A DNA stretch of 8,896 nucleotides from CAZWCE01 sp964632505 (GCA_964632505.1 CAZWCE010000048.1:1-8896); one strand, 5' to 3'. Positions 1-7,343 are shown, counted from the stretch's first letter. The notes: a model not told the origin generated them from the sequence alone. Numbers and translations are program-made.

Positions 1-1938
1 ACGAAGTCCAGACCATTTCTTCAAAAACATCCCACCACCCCGTGAACGGTTACCAGTTAAATCAACATCGGAGAATGAAGGTAGGTATTCCTTTTCTGGC
101 TTATTGGATATTAGGGACGTATTTGTACTATTATTTTCGTTGCTATTTGACCATAAAAATGGAATCGCTAGCAATAGAAGACCAACTAACGATCCTGCAG
201 CAATGAGGGGAATCCTATATTGATTGAGAAAATATTTTCCTTGTTTATATTTTGCAGACTTTGAATGTTCACCTGAGCGATTACTTGCTAGCTGAGGACT
301 TTTATTGTCATGTAACTTTCTTTCTAGCTTCTCCCTTATTTTTTTTGCCCGCAGATCTTCTGGTGAAAGTTCGAGAAATCGATCCAGGTTACGCATTAGT
401 TCAGAAGTGTAGTATTTGCCAAGTACTTGCTTTTCGATTTTCTGTTTTAGCTCTCGAATCTCGTTTAACAATTTCAATGACTGCTTAAGCAGCGTAGTAT
501 CTTCTTCTGAACGCCAGGGCTCGGGAATCCGCTGTAAACGTCGCGCTGCCGCCTTGTAATTATGCTGTTCGAACGCCTTGACTGATTCTTTCCTGAGTCT
601 CTCCACATTTTCAGCGATCAGTCCCTGTTCTTTTTCATACTTCGGCAGCGCTTCCTCGGCCCATTTTTTGTGTGCTTCAAGCCTTGGATGTTTTTCCTGA
701 ACCATTTCCCGTAGGCGGTCGATCGCACTATCGAAGTCGTAGTTTCCTCGAAGATCACGGATCTGTTGGCGAGCAGCAGTGTATTTCTTCTCTTGATTTT
801 CAAGATATTCTTCAATGTTGAAGCCACACTGACCACAGAAATCGATCCCGCGATCTCCAGGTTCTTTACATTTCGGACATGGGTCTTCTATAACAAGTTT
901 TGTGCTGCATTTCACGCAGAAACGATGTTCTGAATCATTTTCAAAATGGCATGAGGGACATAGTTGTATTCGTGACGCTTCGATGTGCAGAAAAGAAAGT
1001 GCCTCGGAAAGTTTCCTCTTAAAGGCTTTTACAGATTCATAACGGTGTTGAGGATCTGAATGCAAAGCCACTTGAAGGATATCATGAATCGATTTAGGTA
1101 ATAATTTTAGATTGATTGCACCTCGTGGTGACTGACCTGTCACCATGTGATAGAACGTCGCCGCCAGGGACCATTGGTCACTGGTCGTATCCGTCGATTT
1201 GGCGTTCTCAAACTGCTCCGGAGCCATGTAATCCGGCGTGCCCAGCGTCGAGCCGTCCTTGGTCAGCGAAGTCTCTTCCTCCTCGACTTCCACATGCGCC
1301 AGACCAAAGTCGGTCAACTTCGGTACGCCGATCTCGGTCAGAAGAATATTCGCCGGTTTGATGTCGCGATGCAGAGTACCGCTATCATGAGCTTGGGATA
1401 GTGCATCGGCTACTTGAGAAATCAGCTCCACCGCCTCCTCGATCTCCAGCTTGCCCTTTTCGCGAATCAGTTGGAGGAGGTCCCCACCGTCGATATATTC
1501 CATCACCAGATAGGCACCTTCAGCATCGCGACCGAAGTCAAAGATCTGCACCGTGTTCGGGTGATTCAGCTGAGCGACCGCTCTGGCTTCGTTCAGAAAA
1601 CGCCGGTTGGCCCGATTGCTTTTCGCCCGGTCTTCCTGGATCCGCTTGATCGCCACCGTGCGGCCCAATTGACGGTCCACCGCTTTCCAGACGCGTCCCA
1701 TGCCGCCGCTACCGATCTCGGCCTGCAGTTCGTAGCGGCTCTCCAAGGGACGCTCATCCCCCGTTTCGACCGTCTCCTCTCCGAACGCTTCGGCATCACT
1801 TGAATCGAAGCTGCTCAATCCGGCCGATTGGTTGCTCCTGTAGGTCGGAATGCCCTCCATCGAAACGTTCTCATCAATACTGTGTACTTGAGCTGGATTG
1901 TTGAAATGTCTATTTCTCTTTTTATTTTGGTCAGACAT
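1..1938 (-). CDS. Hanks-type Ser/Thr protein kinase with two zinc ribbons and a TM segment (3' end off the window)
   Basis: 646 codons are open from the ATG at 1938 to the left edge; the C-terminus is missing. The start has an AAGGA box six bases upstream and lies 26 bp after the membrane-protein gene, so the two are probably cotranscribed. The kinase domain spans about residues 67-320: glycine loop GSGGMGRV (76-83), catalytic Lys98, helix-C Glu117, HRD loop with Asp192 and Asn197, DFG at 210-212, and GTPDYMAPE at 233-241. All key residues are present, so it should be active. Two Cys4 ribbons follow (C327/C330/C341/C344 and C354/C357/C368/C371), then a charged helical region (about 380-545), one TM helix (about 576-596) and the start of an outer segment. 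This suggests a receptor-like kinase with a cytoplasmic kinase and an external sensor. Substrates are unknown; neighbouring ESCRT-like proteins are candidates by context only. Base composition drops sharply within the gene near 1140. Confidence 0.93.
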   Translation of the reverse strand, partial: MSDQNKKRNRHFNNPAQVHSIDENVSMEGIPTYRSNQSAGLSSFDSSDAEAFGEETVETGDERPLESRYELQAEIGSGGMGRVWKAVDRQLGRTVAIKRIQEDRAKSNRANRRFLNEARAVAQLNHPNTVQIFDFGRDAEGAYLVMEYIDGGDLLQLIREKGKLEIEEAVELISQVADALSQAHDSGTLHRDIKPANILLTEIGVPKLTDFGLAHVEVEEEETSLTKDGSTLGTPDYMAPEQFENAKSTDTTSDQWSLAATFYHMVTGQSPRGAINLKLLPKSIHDILQVALHSDPQHRYESVKAFKRKLSEALSFLHIEASRIQLCPSCHFENDSEHRFCVKCSTKLVIEDPCPKCKEPGDRGIDFCGQCGFNIEEYLENQEKKYTAARQQIRDLRGNYDFDSAIDRLREMVQEKHPRLEAHKKWAEEALPKYEKEQGLIAENVERLRKESVKAFEQHNYKAAARRLQRIPEPWRSEEDTTLLKQSLKLLNEIRELKQKIEKQVLGKYYTSELMRNLDRFLELSPEDLRAKKIREKLERKLHDNKSPQLASNRSGEHSKSAKYKQGKYFLNQYRIPLIAAGSLVGLLLLAIPFLWSNSNENNSTNTSLISNKPEKEYLPSFSDVDLTGNRSRGGGMFLKKWSGLR

Positions 1939-1964
1939 GAATATCCTTTCAGAAATAAATCAGT

Positions 1965-2861
1965 TTACGACTGGACTCGCATTTGCTCCCAACGATCCAA
2001 ACAATAGCCGTTCCAATAAAAACCCAGCCCTGTTTCCAGGAGCACAACGACCCAGAGCCATGAACCGGTCAGCGGAACCAACTGCCATGCGAGCAGGCAA
2101 TCTCCGGCGGTTAACGTCAACAAGGCCATCAAGTTCCATGTATTGCTCTGCTGATTCAGAATCCCTTGAAGGAGCCGAAAAAGAACGACGGGCGTCATGA
2201 GGATCACGAGATTGATCAACAGGAGTCTCGCCAGCACTTTGCCGATCCGATCGGAAAAAATCGCCTCGGAACGATTCCCGGACACCGACTTTTCCGTATC
2301 GATCGAACGCGACCAGAGAACTTGCCCCTTGGGATCCTGTAATTCCAGATCTATTTTCAGTAAGGGGTGAGGACTTTTCAGATCCCGAGCCACCACGTTC
2401 CCCGTCAACACCGCTTCCGCTCCCCATTCCTCGATCATCTCTTCGCGCTGCTCGGCCGACAGCGGCGATCTATTGTTCGAGAGTTTCCCCAACCAGGGAA
2501 GCTCCTGTTCGTCGGGAACCTGCCACCGATTTTGGCTCCGGATCGCTTGACGCAGGCGATGCCGCACCAAATAGTTATCCGTTTGGTCTACTAATATATC
2601 TCCTTCAAAGTGGTCGATCAAGAGTTTGTTGGAATCCTTCTCCGCCGGGGCGGGAATTTCTTCCGCCATTTGTCGGACGATGCGGTCCGCCTTTTCCAAT
2701 AGCTCGGGACCCACCGGGTAAGGCTCCGGCTGAGAGGAATACAGGTACCATCCCAACAGAAGGATCAAAGCCAACATGACCGTTTGGATCGGGACAAATC
2801 GCATCAAACGGAAAAGAGCGCTTCCGGTAGCGGTCACCATATTTGCAATCAGAATCACCAT
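1965..2861 (-). CDS. Membrane protein, 1+3 TM helices around an LpoB/FlgO-like alpha/beta domain
   Basis: 298 aa from the ATG at 2861, which has a weak AAAGG box eight bases upstream; M8 is an alternative start without a visible ribosome site. One TM helix lies at about 24-42. A soluble domain (about 50-200) has strand-helix elements: LLIDHFEGD (80-88), helix NYLVRHRLRQAI (96-107), AEAVLTGNVV (149-158), then two strands including KIDLELQDPKGQVLWSRSI (169-187). This order resembles the small alpha/beta domains of the LpoB/FlgO/CsgG type. That is a fold-level resemblance, not a firm family match. Three further TM helices follow (about 209-230, 241-263, 267-284). It lies between the ESCRT-III-like gene and the kinase, after a 136-bp gap that holds its own candidate promoter. 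A role as membrane anchor or sensor for the module is inference. Confidence 0.85.
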   Translation of the reverse strand: MVILIANMVTATGSALFRLMRFVPIQTVMLALILLLGWYLYSSQPEPYPVGPELLEKADRIVRQMAEEIPAPAEKDSNKLLIDHFEGDILVDQTDNYLVRHRLRQAIRSQNRWQVPDEQELPWLGKLSNNRSPLSAEQREEMIEEWGAEAVLTGNVVARDLKSPHPLLKIDLELQDPKGQVLWSRSIDTEKSVSGNRSEAIFSDRIGKVLARLLLINLVILMTPVVLFRLLQGILNQQSNTWNLMALLTLTAGDCLLAWQLVPLTGSWLWVVVLLETGLGFYWNGYCLDRWEQMRVQS

Positions 2862-2911
2862 GATCGACGCCTTTGAAACAAAACGGTCGGATTGTCCTTG
2901 TTTTTCCGGAA

Positions 2912-2940
2912 ATTATTCTCGCCCCCCCCCCCCGCGTGAA
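2912..2940 (-). promoter_or_regulatory. Candidate promoter with poly-G spacer upstream of the membrane protein and kinase genes
   Basis: On the minus strand, TTCACG (2940-2935, 4/6 to the -35 consensus) and AATAAT (2917-2912, 5/6 to the -10) are separated by exactly 17 bp, of which 12 are an uninterrupted G run. Transcription would begin near 2905, about 44 bases before the ATG at 2861. Changes in tract length would change the -35/-10 spacing, as in known phase-variable promoters. Promoter function is predicted, not shown. Confidence 0.5.
2922..2933. repeat. Homopolymer run of 12 C (G on the minus strand)
   Basis: Twelve consecutive C on the plus strand, lying between the ESCRT-III-like gene and the membrane-protein gene. 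It is by far the longest G/C homopolymer in the window. Such tracts slip during replication, and their length in an assembly can also be miscalled. Confidence 0.95.
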
Positions 2941-2997
2941 GCGAAAGAGCCCTTCGCCGCGACATCGGGCCAAGCCAAACGTGGTGGCCAAAAAGGG

Positions 2998-3585
2998 CTA
3001 TCCTCCTCGGAGTTCCCGTTCGATCTCCATTTCCGAAGTCGCTCCGGGCTCTCTGATTTTGTTCTGGTATTCAAGTTCATCGTTGATGAACTGATCGAAT
3101 GCGGTATCGGAAAGGCTTTCCGGAGACATCTCCTGGATTCGGGAATCGAAGTGCTCCATGGCATCCTCCATCACTTCGCCGGTTCGCTCCACTTGATGGA
3201 TTCCCTTATCGAACTCCTGCATCGTTCGGCTCATATCCACATCCTTGGTCGCATCCTGCATCGTCAAGGAAAAATCGCGGACCGCCGTGGCGAAGCCTTT
3301 CATGCCGTCGGCCATGCGTGCATCCTGGAGCATCATTTTGACATGCAACCGCATCCGCTGAGAGAGACGCAATCGCGCCATCGATTGACGATAACGGACC
3401 TTGATCTGGTTGAACTGGAGATCGTCTTCAATGCGACGCGCTTCCATCGCCAGCTTCTTCAGCTCTTCCAGGTTCTTGTTGATTTCCCGCTCGCGGCGTT
3501 GCGTTTCGCGAACAAATTGTTTCATCCGTTCTTCTCGCTCTCGGCGACGGGTAGACGATGATTTGAATAGGTTTTTGAAAGGCAT
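2998..3585 (-). CDS. ESCRT-III-like protein resembling Vps2/CHMP2 (Snf7 superfamily)
   Basis: 195 aa, nearly all helical and highly charged. The ATG at 3585 has a strong GAGGTGA ribosome site at good spacing. The N-terminus is short, hydrophobic and basic (MPFKNLFKSS, then RRRERE), like the start of CHMP2/CHMP3. A long helical hairpin follows (about 12-85). The segment at 91-145 (MADGMKGFA, then TMQEFDKGI, then MEDAMEHF) lines up by eye with the CHMP2A stretch AMKGVTKAM, MMEFERQAE, MMNDAIDDAM, including the spacing. The tail is acidic and ends in EIERELRGG, which could be a degenerate MIT-interacting motif. Length fits ESCRT-III (about 200-220 aa). Known role of the family: polymers that bend and cut membranes, remodelled by Vps4. 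It follows the 494-aa gene by 34 bp. PspA/Vipp1 is a more distant alternative, but the MKG and EF segments favour Vps2-like. Confidence 0.75.
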   Translation of the reverse strand: MPFKNLFKSSSTRRREREERMKQFVRETQRREREINKNLEELKKLAMEARRIEDDLQFNQIKVRYRQSMARLRLSQRMRLHVKMMLQDARMADGMKGFATAVRDFSLTMQDATKDVDMSRTMQEFDKGIHQVERTGEVMEDAMEHFDSRIQEMSPESLSDTAFDQFINDELEYQNKIREPGATSEMEIERELRGG

Positions 3586-3619
3586 ACGTGGTCACCTCGA
3601 CGTTCGAGTGATTGCTGCA

Positions 3620-5104
3620 TCATTCTTCGGGAATGTCTGCATTCCGGTAATCGATCTCCATGGGGGAGAACCGATGCACCTTCGCGTCGATGCGGATGCC
3701 CGCGTCTTCGTAACAAAGGTCCATGTCCTGCGCACAACATATCCGCATGCTGCCGGTCGCTTCCGAATTCTGGATTCCGGCGAACAGTTCACCGATGAGG
3801 AAGAGACGTCCGTTCTGTTGGTCGACCGTCACCGTCAAGGGCGGAGCTCCGGCATACTTCTTTTGATATTCCACCGGTCGGACGACCTCCCATTTCCCGC
3901 CGACATCCTTGAGAATCACTCCCCGGCGAAGCCAGACGTGCTGCTCTTTGGGACCACGGGCATCGAACTGTTGATAATCTTCCAATTGCAAAATGACGGC
4001 TCCAAGGGTCCGCTTTTCTTGCTCACCATCGCTTAGAATCCGGCAACGAAGGTTGACTCCGCCGTTGCGGTCCTCCATGTCCTTCCCAAATCGCAAGACG
4101 CAGTGGTGATCGGGGAGACGCTCCTCGGTTCCCGGCTCGATCGTCTTGAGGAGGCTGTCCGGATCCGCACTGGCATACACCATCACCGGACGGGTGCCCT
4201 CTCGGACGGAACAGGCCAGGTACTCTCCCCCATGCTCGGAAGCGCGACAGACCAAATTCGCTGCTCGGCGACTGACATACCAGGTGGATCGCACATTCGC
4301 CATCAGTTGGCGATGCTCACTCGGAACGCGTTTGCCCGCCTTCTGGCGTTTTTCCCAGTGCTTGATATATCTCTTCCAGAGACTCCCTTGCACCAGAGGA
4401 CTGTAACAGGTCTGGCAATCGACATCTTTAGCGATTTTTCCACGGCCCAATCGGATCGGTAGCGAGTTTCCTTCCGAGCATTTTTGCCAGGCATGGACGT
4501 GGAGCGATTTTCCGTTCGTTCGCGCGAGGGTGAGATCGGAGTAGAGGATCATCCCGGCCCGCGTTCGTCCATTGAGCTGGATCGCCTCCTTTTCGGTCGC
4601 TTCTCCGTCCTCCGAAAAGAGATTGCCGAACTGCATCACCCCTTCCTCATTGACGATCTCGAGTTCCTTCGTTTTTCCGAGAAGGTTCCGCAGTTCGGCA
4701 CCGCGCAATTGCGTCATGCCGCTGGTATTGACGATGCGAATCGTTTTTTCACCGACATCATTCTCCTCGGTCTTTAAGACGATATCCTCGGTTTCATAGC
4801 AGTAGGGAGTGTAAATGACGGTGCTGGAGGTCCGGTCGCGGGAAGGGGCCAGGTAGTCGACCGAGAGCCGAATGGTGGTCGATTGCGGCAATCCTCGGAG
4901 CGGAATCGTGAAAGCGCCCGTATCATGAAGAGGCGAGGCATTCCCCTTGTCTCCGTCTTCTTCGTCCAGGGAGTATCGAATCCGATAAGGCCGCTCGCAT
5001 TCACCGGTTTCAATCTGATGCGGAACGACCAAACCGCGAATCATCCAGAGTGGTTCCGCGTTGGAACGGCCGTGTTGCTTAATTGTTTGTATGACAATTT
5101 GCAT
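3620..5104 (-). CDS. Conserved-looking soluble protein of unknown function
   Basis: 494 aa from the ATG at 5104; the ribosome site is weak (AAAAAG seven bases upstream). I do not recognise the family. There is no signal peptide and no TM segment, so it should be cytoplasmic. Predicted content is mostly beta: an N-terminal region (about 18-110) of alternating strands, a central region with a Cys pair C230/C233 and further Cys at 286 and 298, and a C-terminal beta-rich part (about 385-480, including PPLTVTVD and GRLFLIGEL). A basic helical stretch lies at about 240-280. It sits between the SPFH gene (124 bp upstream, with no convincing promoter in the gap) and the ESCRT-III-like gene (34 bp downstream). 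An adaptor or cargo-recognition role would suit that position, but this is only a guess from context. Confidence 0.85.
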   Translation of the reverse strand: MQIVIQTIKQHGRSNAEPLWMIRGLVVPHQIETGECERPYRIRYSLDEEDGDKGNASPLHDTGAFTIPLRGLPQSTTIRLSVDYLAPSRDRTSSTVIYTPYCYETEDIVLKTEENDVGEKTIRIVNTSGMTQLRGAELRNLLGKTKELEIVNEEGVMQFGNLFSEDGEATEKEAIQLNGRTRAGMILYSDLTLARTNGKSLHVHAWQKCSEGNSLPIRLGRGKIAKDVDCQTCYSPLVQGSLWKRYIKHWEKRQKAGKRVPSEHRQLMANVRSTWYVSRRAANLVCRASEHGGEYLACSVREGTRPVMVYASADPDSLLKTIEPGTEERLPDHHCVLRFGKDMEDRNGGVNLRCRILSDGEQEKRTLGAVILQLEDYQQFDARGPKEQHVWLRRGVILKDVGGKWEVVRPVEYQKKYAGAPPLTVTVDQQNGRLFLIGELFAGIQNSEATGSMRICCAQDMDLCYEDAGIRIDAKVHRFSPMEIDYRNADIPEE

Positions 5105-5228
5105 GGAATTCTTTTTCCAAGGGGAATAGGTGACCGAGAAAGAAATTCAAAAGAAATGAAATCGGACGATTCCAACAACCGAGCGGCCTACGATATCATT
5201 TTCTATCCTGCCCATGATCTACATAAGA

Positions 5229-6806
5229 TCAGGGTTCGAGCTGGTTTCCGCATGCGGCACAGAATTTGGCCCCCTCTTCGACCGTCCGTCCACAGGTAAC
5301 GCAGAGACGCCCTTTCGGCGTGGATTCTTCCGAACGACTCTTCTCGGAAGCGGGATTCCTGGGAGCCCCCATCGCCTGACCGGCGAGACTGGCCAGGGTG
5401 TCGAAGGCATGGCGTTGATCCCCATCCTGTTTCAATCGCTCCCTTTCGAGCACTTCGCGGATCGACAACTCTCGTTCGACATCCTTTTTCGCGACCGTTT
5501 TGTCATGATCCAGCTCGATCCGCTTGCCCTCGAGTTCGGTGTCGGTTTCCAGTCGCCGGATTTCCATCTCGCGGAGATGCCGCGATTGTTCTTCGTCCAA
5601 CTTGAGTGTCTGGCGTTCCCGATAGAGCTTCCATTCGTGCTCGTCATTTTCGCGTGCCAGGGCGGCCATATCCCTCAGGTGATCGGTTTTGGCATTTCGC
5701 CGCATTTCATCCGCCTGAAGTTGCTTTTGAAGCATCGTCATCTGGAGATCCGCGCGCTTCAGACGATGCTGCATCGCCTGGATGCCCGCCTCATCCTCCA
5801 AGGACTGCTCGGCGGCCTGATTCTGCAAGACGCCGAGACGACGAGTATGCCGAAGCGATTCCCGGAGCTGATCCATCTCGGCGGCCATTTTTTCCCGCCG
5901 AGCCGTCCGCTCCCGATCGGAGTCGTCGATCGTCTGGTCGAGGTCGCCCTGGGATTCGATATGAGAGATCTGACGCCGGATATCGGCGAGGACCTTGTCC
6001 AGTTTCTGGTCCGCCTCGAACTGTTCCCGCTCGAAGTTCTGACCCGACTTGCCCGTCTCCTTCTCGATCAGGGCTTGGCGTTCCCGAAGCCGCTCCTGGA
6101 CTTTTCGCTCCAGATCGTCCAGATCGACATTCGCCTCGAGGGCACGGAGTTCGTGTCGCAACTCGCGTTCCTCGATGCGTTCGGTTTCCCGCTCCTTCAG
6201 GGGCGCTTCGACATAATCCACCCGGATGACTTCCAGGCGAATGCCGTCCACGCCGCGACGGATCAACTCCGGCTCCATCTCCTGCTGAATCACGTCCGCC
6301 AGGTCGTCGTACCGCTCTTGGCGATCCGCCCAGTTCTCCGCCACATCGCGCGGCAACTCCAACCCCAAGGCGAGGTCGGCCAGCGGCTCGATCTCTTCGA
6401 TCAATTCCTCGTGCTTCAATGCTTGCCGGTTCCGCATCAAGCCGGATGAAAAGAGAATCGGATCGGTGACGGAGATCGTCATGGCCAGCGCCACCCGCAT
6501 CGGAATCTCGTCCCGGGCGTTCACGCCCTCGAGAGAGAAACGAATCGAATGCGTGCCGGTGTCCACCAGAAGAATCGCACCTTTTTTCCCGAAACCGAAG
6601 CGGTTGAGTCTCCCCCAAAGCGAATCGAGCTTGTAGGTGCCCGGTTCCAGGACCGTTTTCCGGTGACTGGCATCATAGACGATCGCCGTCGTATTGTCGT
6701 CGATCAGAAGAGGCTTGTTGATCCCTCGGAGCTGGCTCAACGTCGCTCTCGCGGCCAATTGATCGGGGGTGCGTCCCCACGTGTTCAAGTTTCGGTTTGA
6801 ATTCAT
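5229..6806 (-). CDS. SPFH/band-7 (flotillin-like) protein with long coiled coil and C-terminal zinc ribbon
   Basis: 525 aa. I chose the ATG at 6806 because a GAGGGGAG box lies five bases upstream; the in-frame GTG at 6812 would overlap that box. Residues about 32-200 form an SPFH-like domain (KPLLIDDNTTAIVYD, LEPGTYKLD, MRVALAMTISVTDP, and a late strand DGIRLEVIRVDYVE). Residues about 200-460 are an almost unbroken charged coiled coil rich in Glu, Arg and Gln, as in flotillin tails. A Cys4 ribbon closes the protein (C502/C505/C516/C519). There is no N-terminal TM helix, so membrane association would be peripheral or partner-driven. SPFH proteins build membrane-associated cages and microdomains. 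SPFH proteins ending in a zinc ribbon occur with PspA in Bacillus (the YdjI/YdjF locus), which supports a membrane-stress role. It follows the HTH gene by 40 bp. Confidence 0.88.
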   Translation of the reverse strand: MNSNRNLNTWGRTPDQLAARATLSQLRGINKPLLIDDNTTAIVYDASHRKTVLEPGTYKLDSLWGRLNRFGFGKKGAILLVDTGTHSIRFSLEGVNARDEIPMRVALAMTISVTDPILFSSGLMRNRQALKHEELIEEIEPLADLALGLELPRDVAENWADRQERYDDLADVIQQEMEPELIRRGVDGIRLEVIRVDYVEAPLKERETERIEERELRHELRALEANVDLDDLERKVQERLRERQALIEKETGKSGQNFEREQFEADQKLDKVLADIRRQISHIESQGDLDQTIDDSDRERTARREKMAAEMDQLRESLRHTRRLGVLQNQAAEQSLEDEAGIQAMQHRLKRADLQMTMLQKQLQADEMRRNAKTDHLRDMAALARENDEHEWKLYRERQTLKLDEEQSRHLREMEIRRLETDTELEGKRIELDHDKTVAKKDVERELSIREVLERERLKQDGDQRHAFDTLASLAGQAMGAPRNPASEKSRSEESTPKGRLCVTCGRTVEEGAKFCAACGNQLEP

Positions 6807-6846
6807 AATCACTCCCCTCGATATAAGTGGATAATACGCTTCCTTT

Positions 6847-7074
6847 TCATTTTTGATTGCCGGATGACTTTCTCTTGGGTTCTTGACGGATCGAATCGAG
6901 ATAGGCGCGGATATCTTCTTCCGAGTAACGCGACTCGTTCCCGATTTTGTAGGAACCGATCTCCCCTCGCTTGGTCATCTGCCAAAGCGTGGTCCGACTG
7001 ACGCGAAGGACTTCCATCACCTCCTTCACGGTCAGCAACTTAGGCAATTTGTTTTCCAATTTTTCGCTATTCAC
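6847..7074 (-). CDS. Small winged-HTH DNA-binding protein (MerR/excisionase-like HTH_17 type)
   Basis: 75 aa. The start is a GTG at 7074, eight bases after an AAAGGAGA ribosome site; the nearby ATG is out of frame and stops after four codons. Residues 13-62 match the helix-turn-helix family seen in excisionases and small MerR-like regulators: LLTVKEVMEVLRVSRTTLW for the HTH, then a wing with GSYKIGNESRYSEEDI and a closing helix AYLDSI. The tail is basic. It is the first gene of the leftward operon and abuts the divergent control region, so a local regulator of both units is more likely than a phage excisionase. No integrase or attachment site is visible. Regulatory targets are inferred from position only. 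Confidence 0.85.
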   Translation of the reverse strand: MNSEKLENKLPKLLTVKEVMEVLRVSRTTLWQMTKRGEIGSYKIGNESRYSEEDIRAYLDSIRQEPKRKSSGNQK

Positions 7075-7105
7075 AAAACATGTCTCCTTTGATCATGGGT
7101 ACCAA

Positions 7106-7158
7106 GACGCAACATTCTCCAGATACGGGTAGTCTTCTAAATGGACCGATGTTGCGTC
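7106..7158. repeat. Perfect 10-bp inverted repeat, possible operator or leader-RNA stem
   Basis: GACGCAACAT (7106-7115) and its exact complement ATGTTGCGTC (7149-7158) are 33 bp apart, with centres about 43 bp (four helical turns) apart. Both arms lie downstream of the leftward start site. They could be two operator half-sites on one DNA face, or fold in the leader RNA into a stem with a large loop that carries a small inner TCCA/TGGA pairing. Confidence 0.6.
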
Positions 7159-7209
7159 AAAGTCAAATTCCGTTGCCATCCATTTCGATCTTTTTTTAGA
7201 TCAATTGTA

Positions 7210-7238
7210 GTTATATCGCAACAAAGCGTCGTTTTCAA
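7210..7238 (-). promoter_or_regulatory. Leftward promoter for the HTH-SPFH-ESCRT operon
   Basis: On the minus strand, TTGAAA (7238-7233, 5/6) and TATAAC (7215-7210, 5/6) are 17 bp apart, a near-ideal sigma70-type promoter. Transcription would begin near 7203 and leave a leader of about 129 bases. One CGCAACA motif (7217-7223) lies inside the spacer, the right place for a MerR-like or repressor contact. Confidence 0.7.
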
Positions 7239-7279
7239 TACTTTTTTCGCATTTTTGTTCGAATTTGTTAAAATCATTC

Positions 7280-7308
7280 TTGAACAAGCATATTGGTTCC
7301 GATAGAAT
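7280..7308 (+). promoter_or_regulatory. Rightward promoter for the second ESCRT-III-like gene and the MIT-AAA gene
   Basis: TTGAAC (7280-7285, 4/6) and TAGAAT (7303-7308, 5/6) are 17 bp apart. The -10 is embedded in a small perfect palindrome, CCGAT-AGA-ATCGG (7299-7311), which could be an operator. Transcription would begin near 7315, about 88 bases before the chosen start codon. Confidence 0.65.
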
Positions 7309-7326
7309 CGGTGCAAAGGTGAGGTT

Positions 7327-7343
7327 GAGCCGACCAACGGCTC
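7327..7343 (+). promoter_or_regulatory. Leader hairpin in the rightward 5' UTR
   Basis: GAGCCG and CGGCTC pair perfectly around the five-base loop ACCAA, and the stem can be extended by a wobble and one more pair. It lies about 12 bases after the predicted start site and has no U-tract, so it is not a terminator. A 5'-end stabiliser or protein-binding element is possible. Confidence 0.45.

Noticed and set aside
2776..3561. A 261-codon plus-strand open frame opposite the Vps2-like gene
   Set aside because: It is antisense to the ESCRT-III-like gene and crosses the poly-C tract, and its translation (His- and Leu-rich) has no recognisable feature.
2998..3585. Calling this gene pspA or vipp1
   Set aside because: The helical hairpin is shared by the superfamily, but the MKG, EFDKG and MEDAMEHF segments fit Vps2/CHMP2 better, and a Vps4-like ATPase is nearby.
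5214..6449. A 411-codon plus-strand open frame opposite the SPFH gene
   Set aside because: It is antisense to a coding sequence with clear SPFH, coiled-coil and zinc-ribbon features; its own translation has no domain pattern and no ribosome site. It arises from the codon bias of the real gene.
6804..6812. GTG at 6812 as the start of the SPFH gene
   Set aside because: It would overlap the GAGGGGAG ribosome site; the ATG at 6806 is correctly spaced.
6847..7074. Phage excisionase and a mobile-element boundary
   Set aside because: The HTH type is shared with many plain regulators, and there is no integrase, tRNA gene or attachment repeat in the window.
7184..7203. GATCT-T5-AGATC as a terminator
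   Set aside because: The stem is only five A/T-rich pairs, and it sits just at the predicted leftward start site, where a terminator would make no sense.
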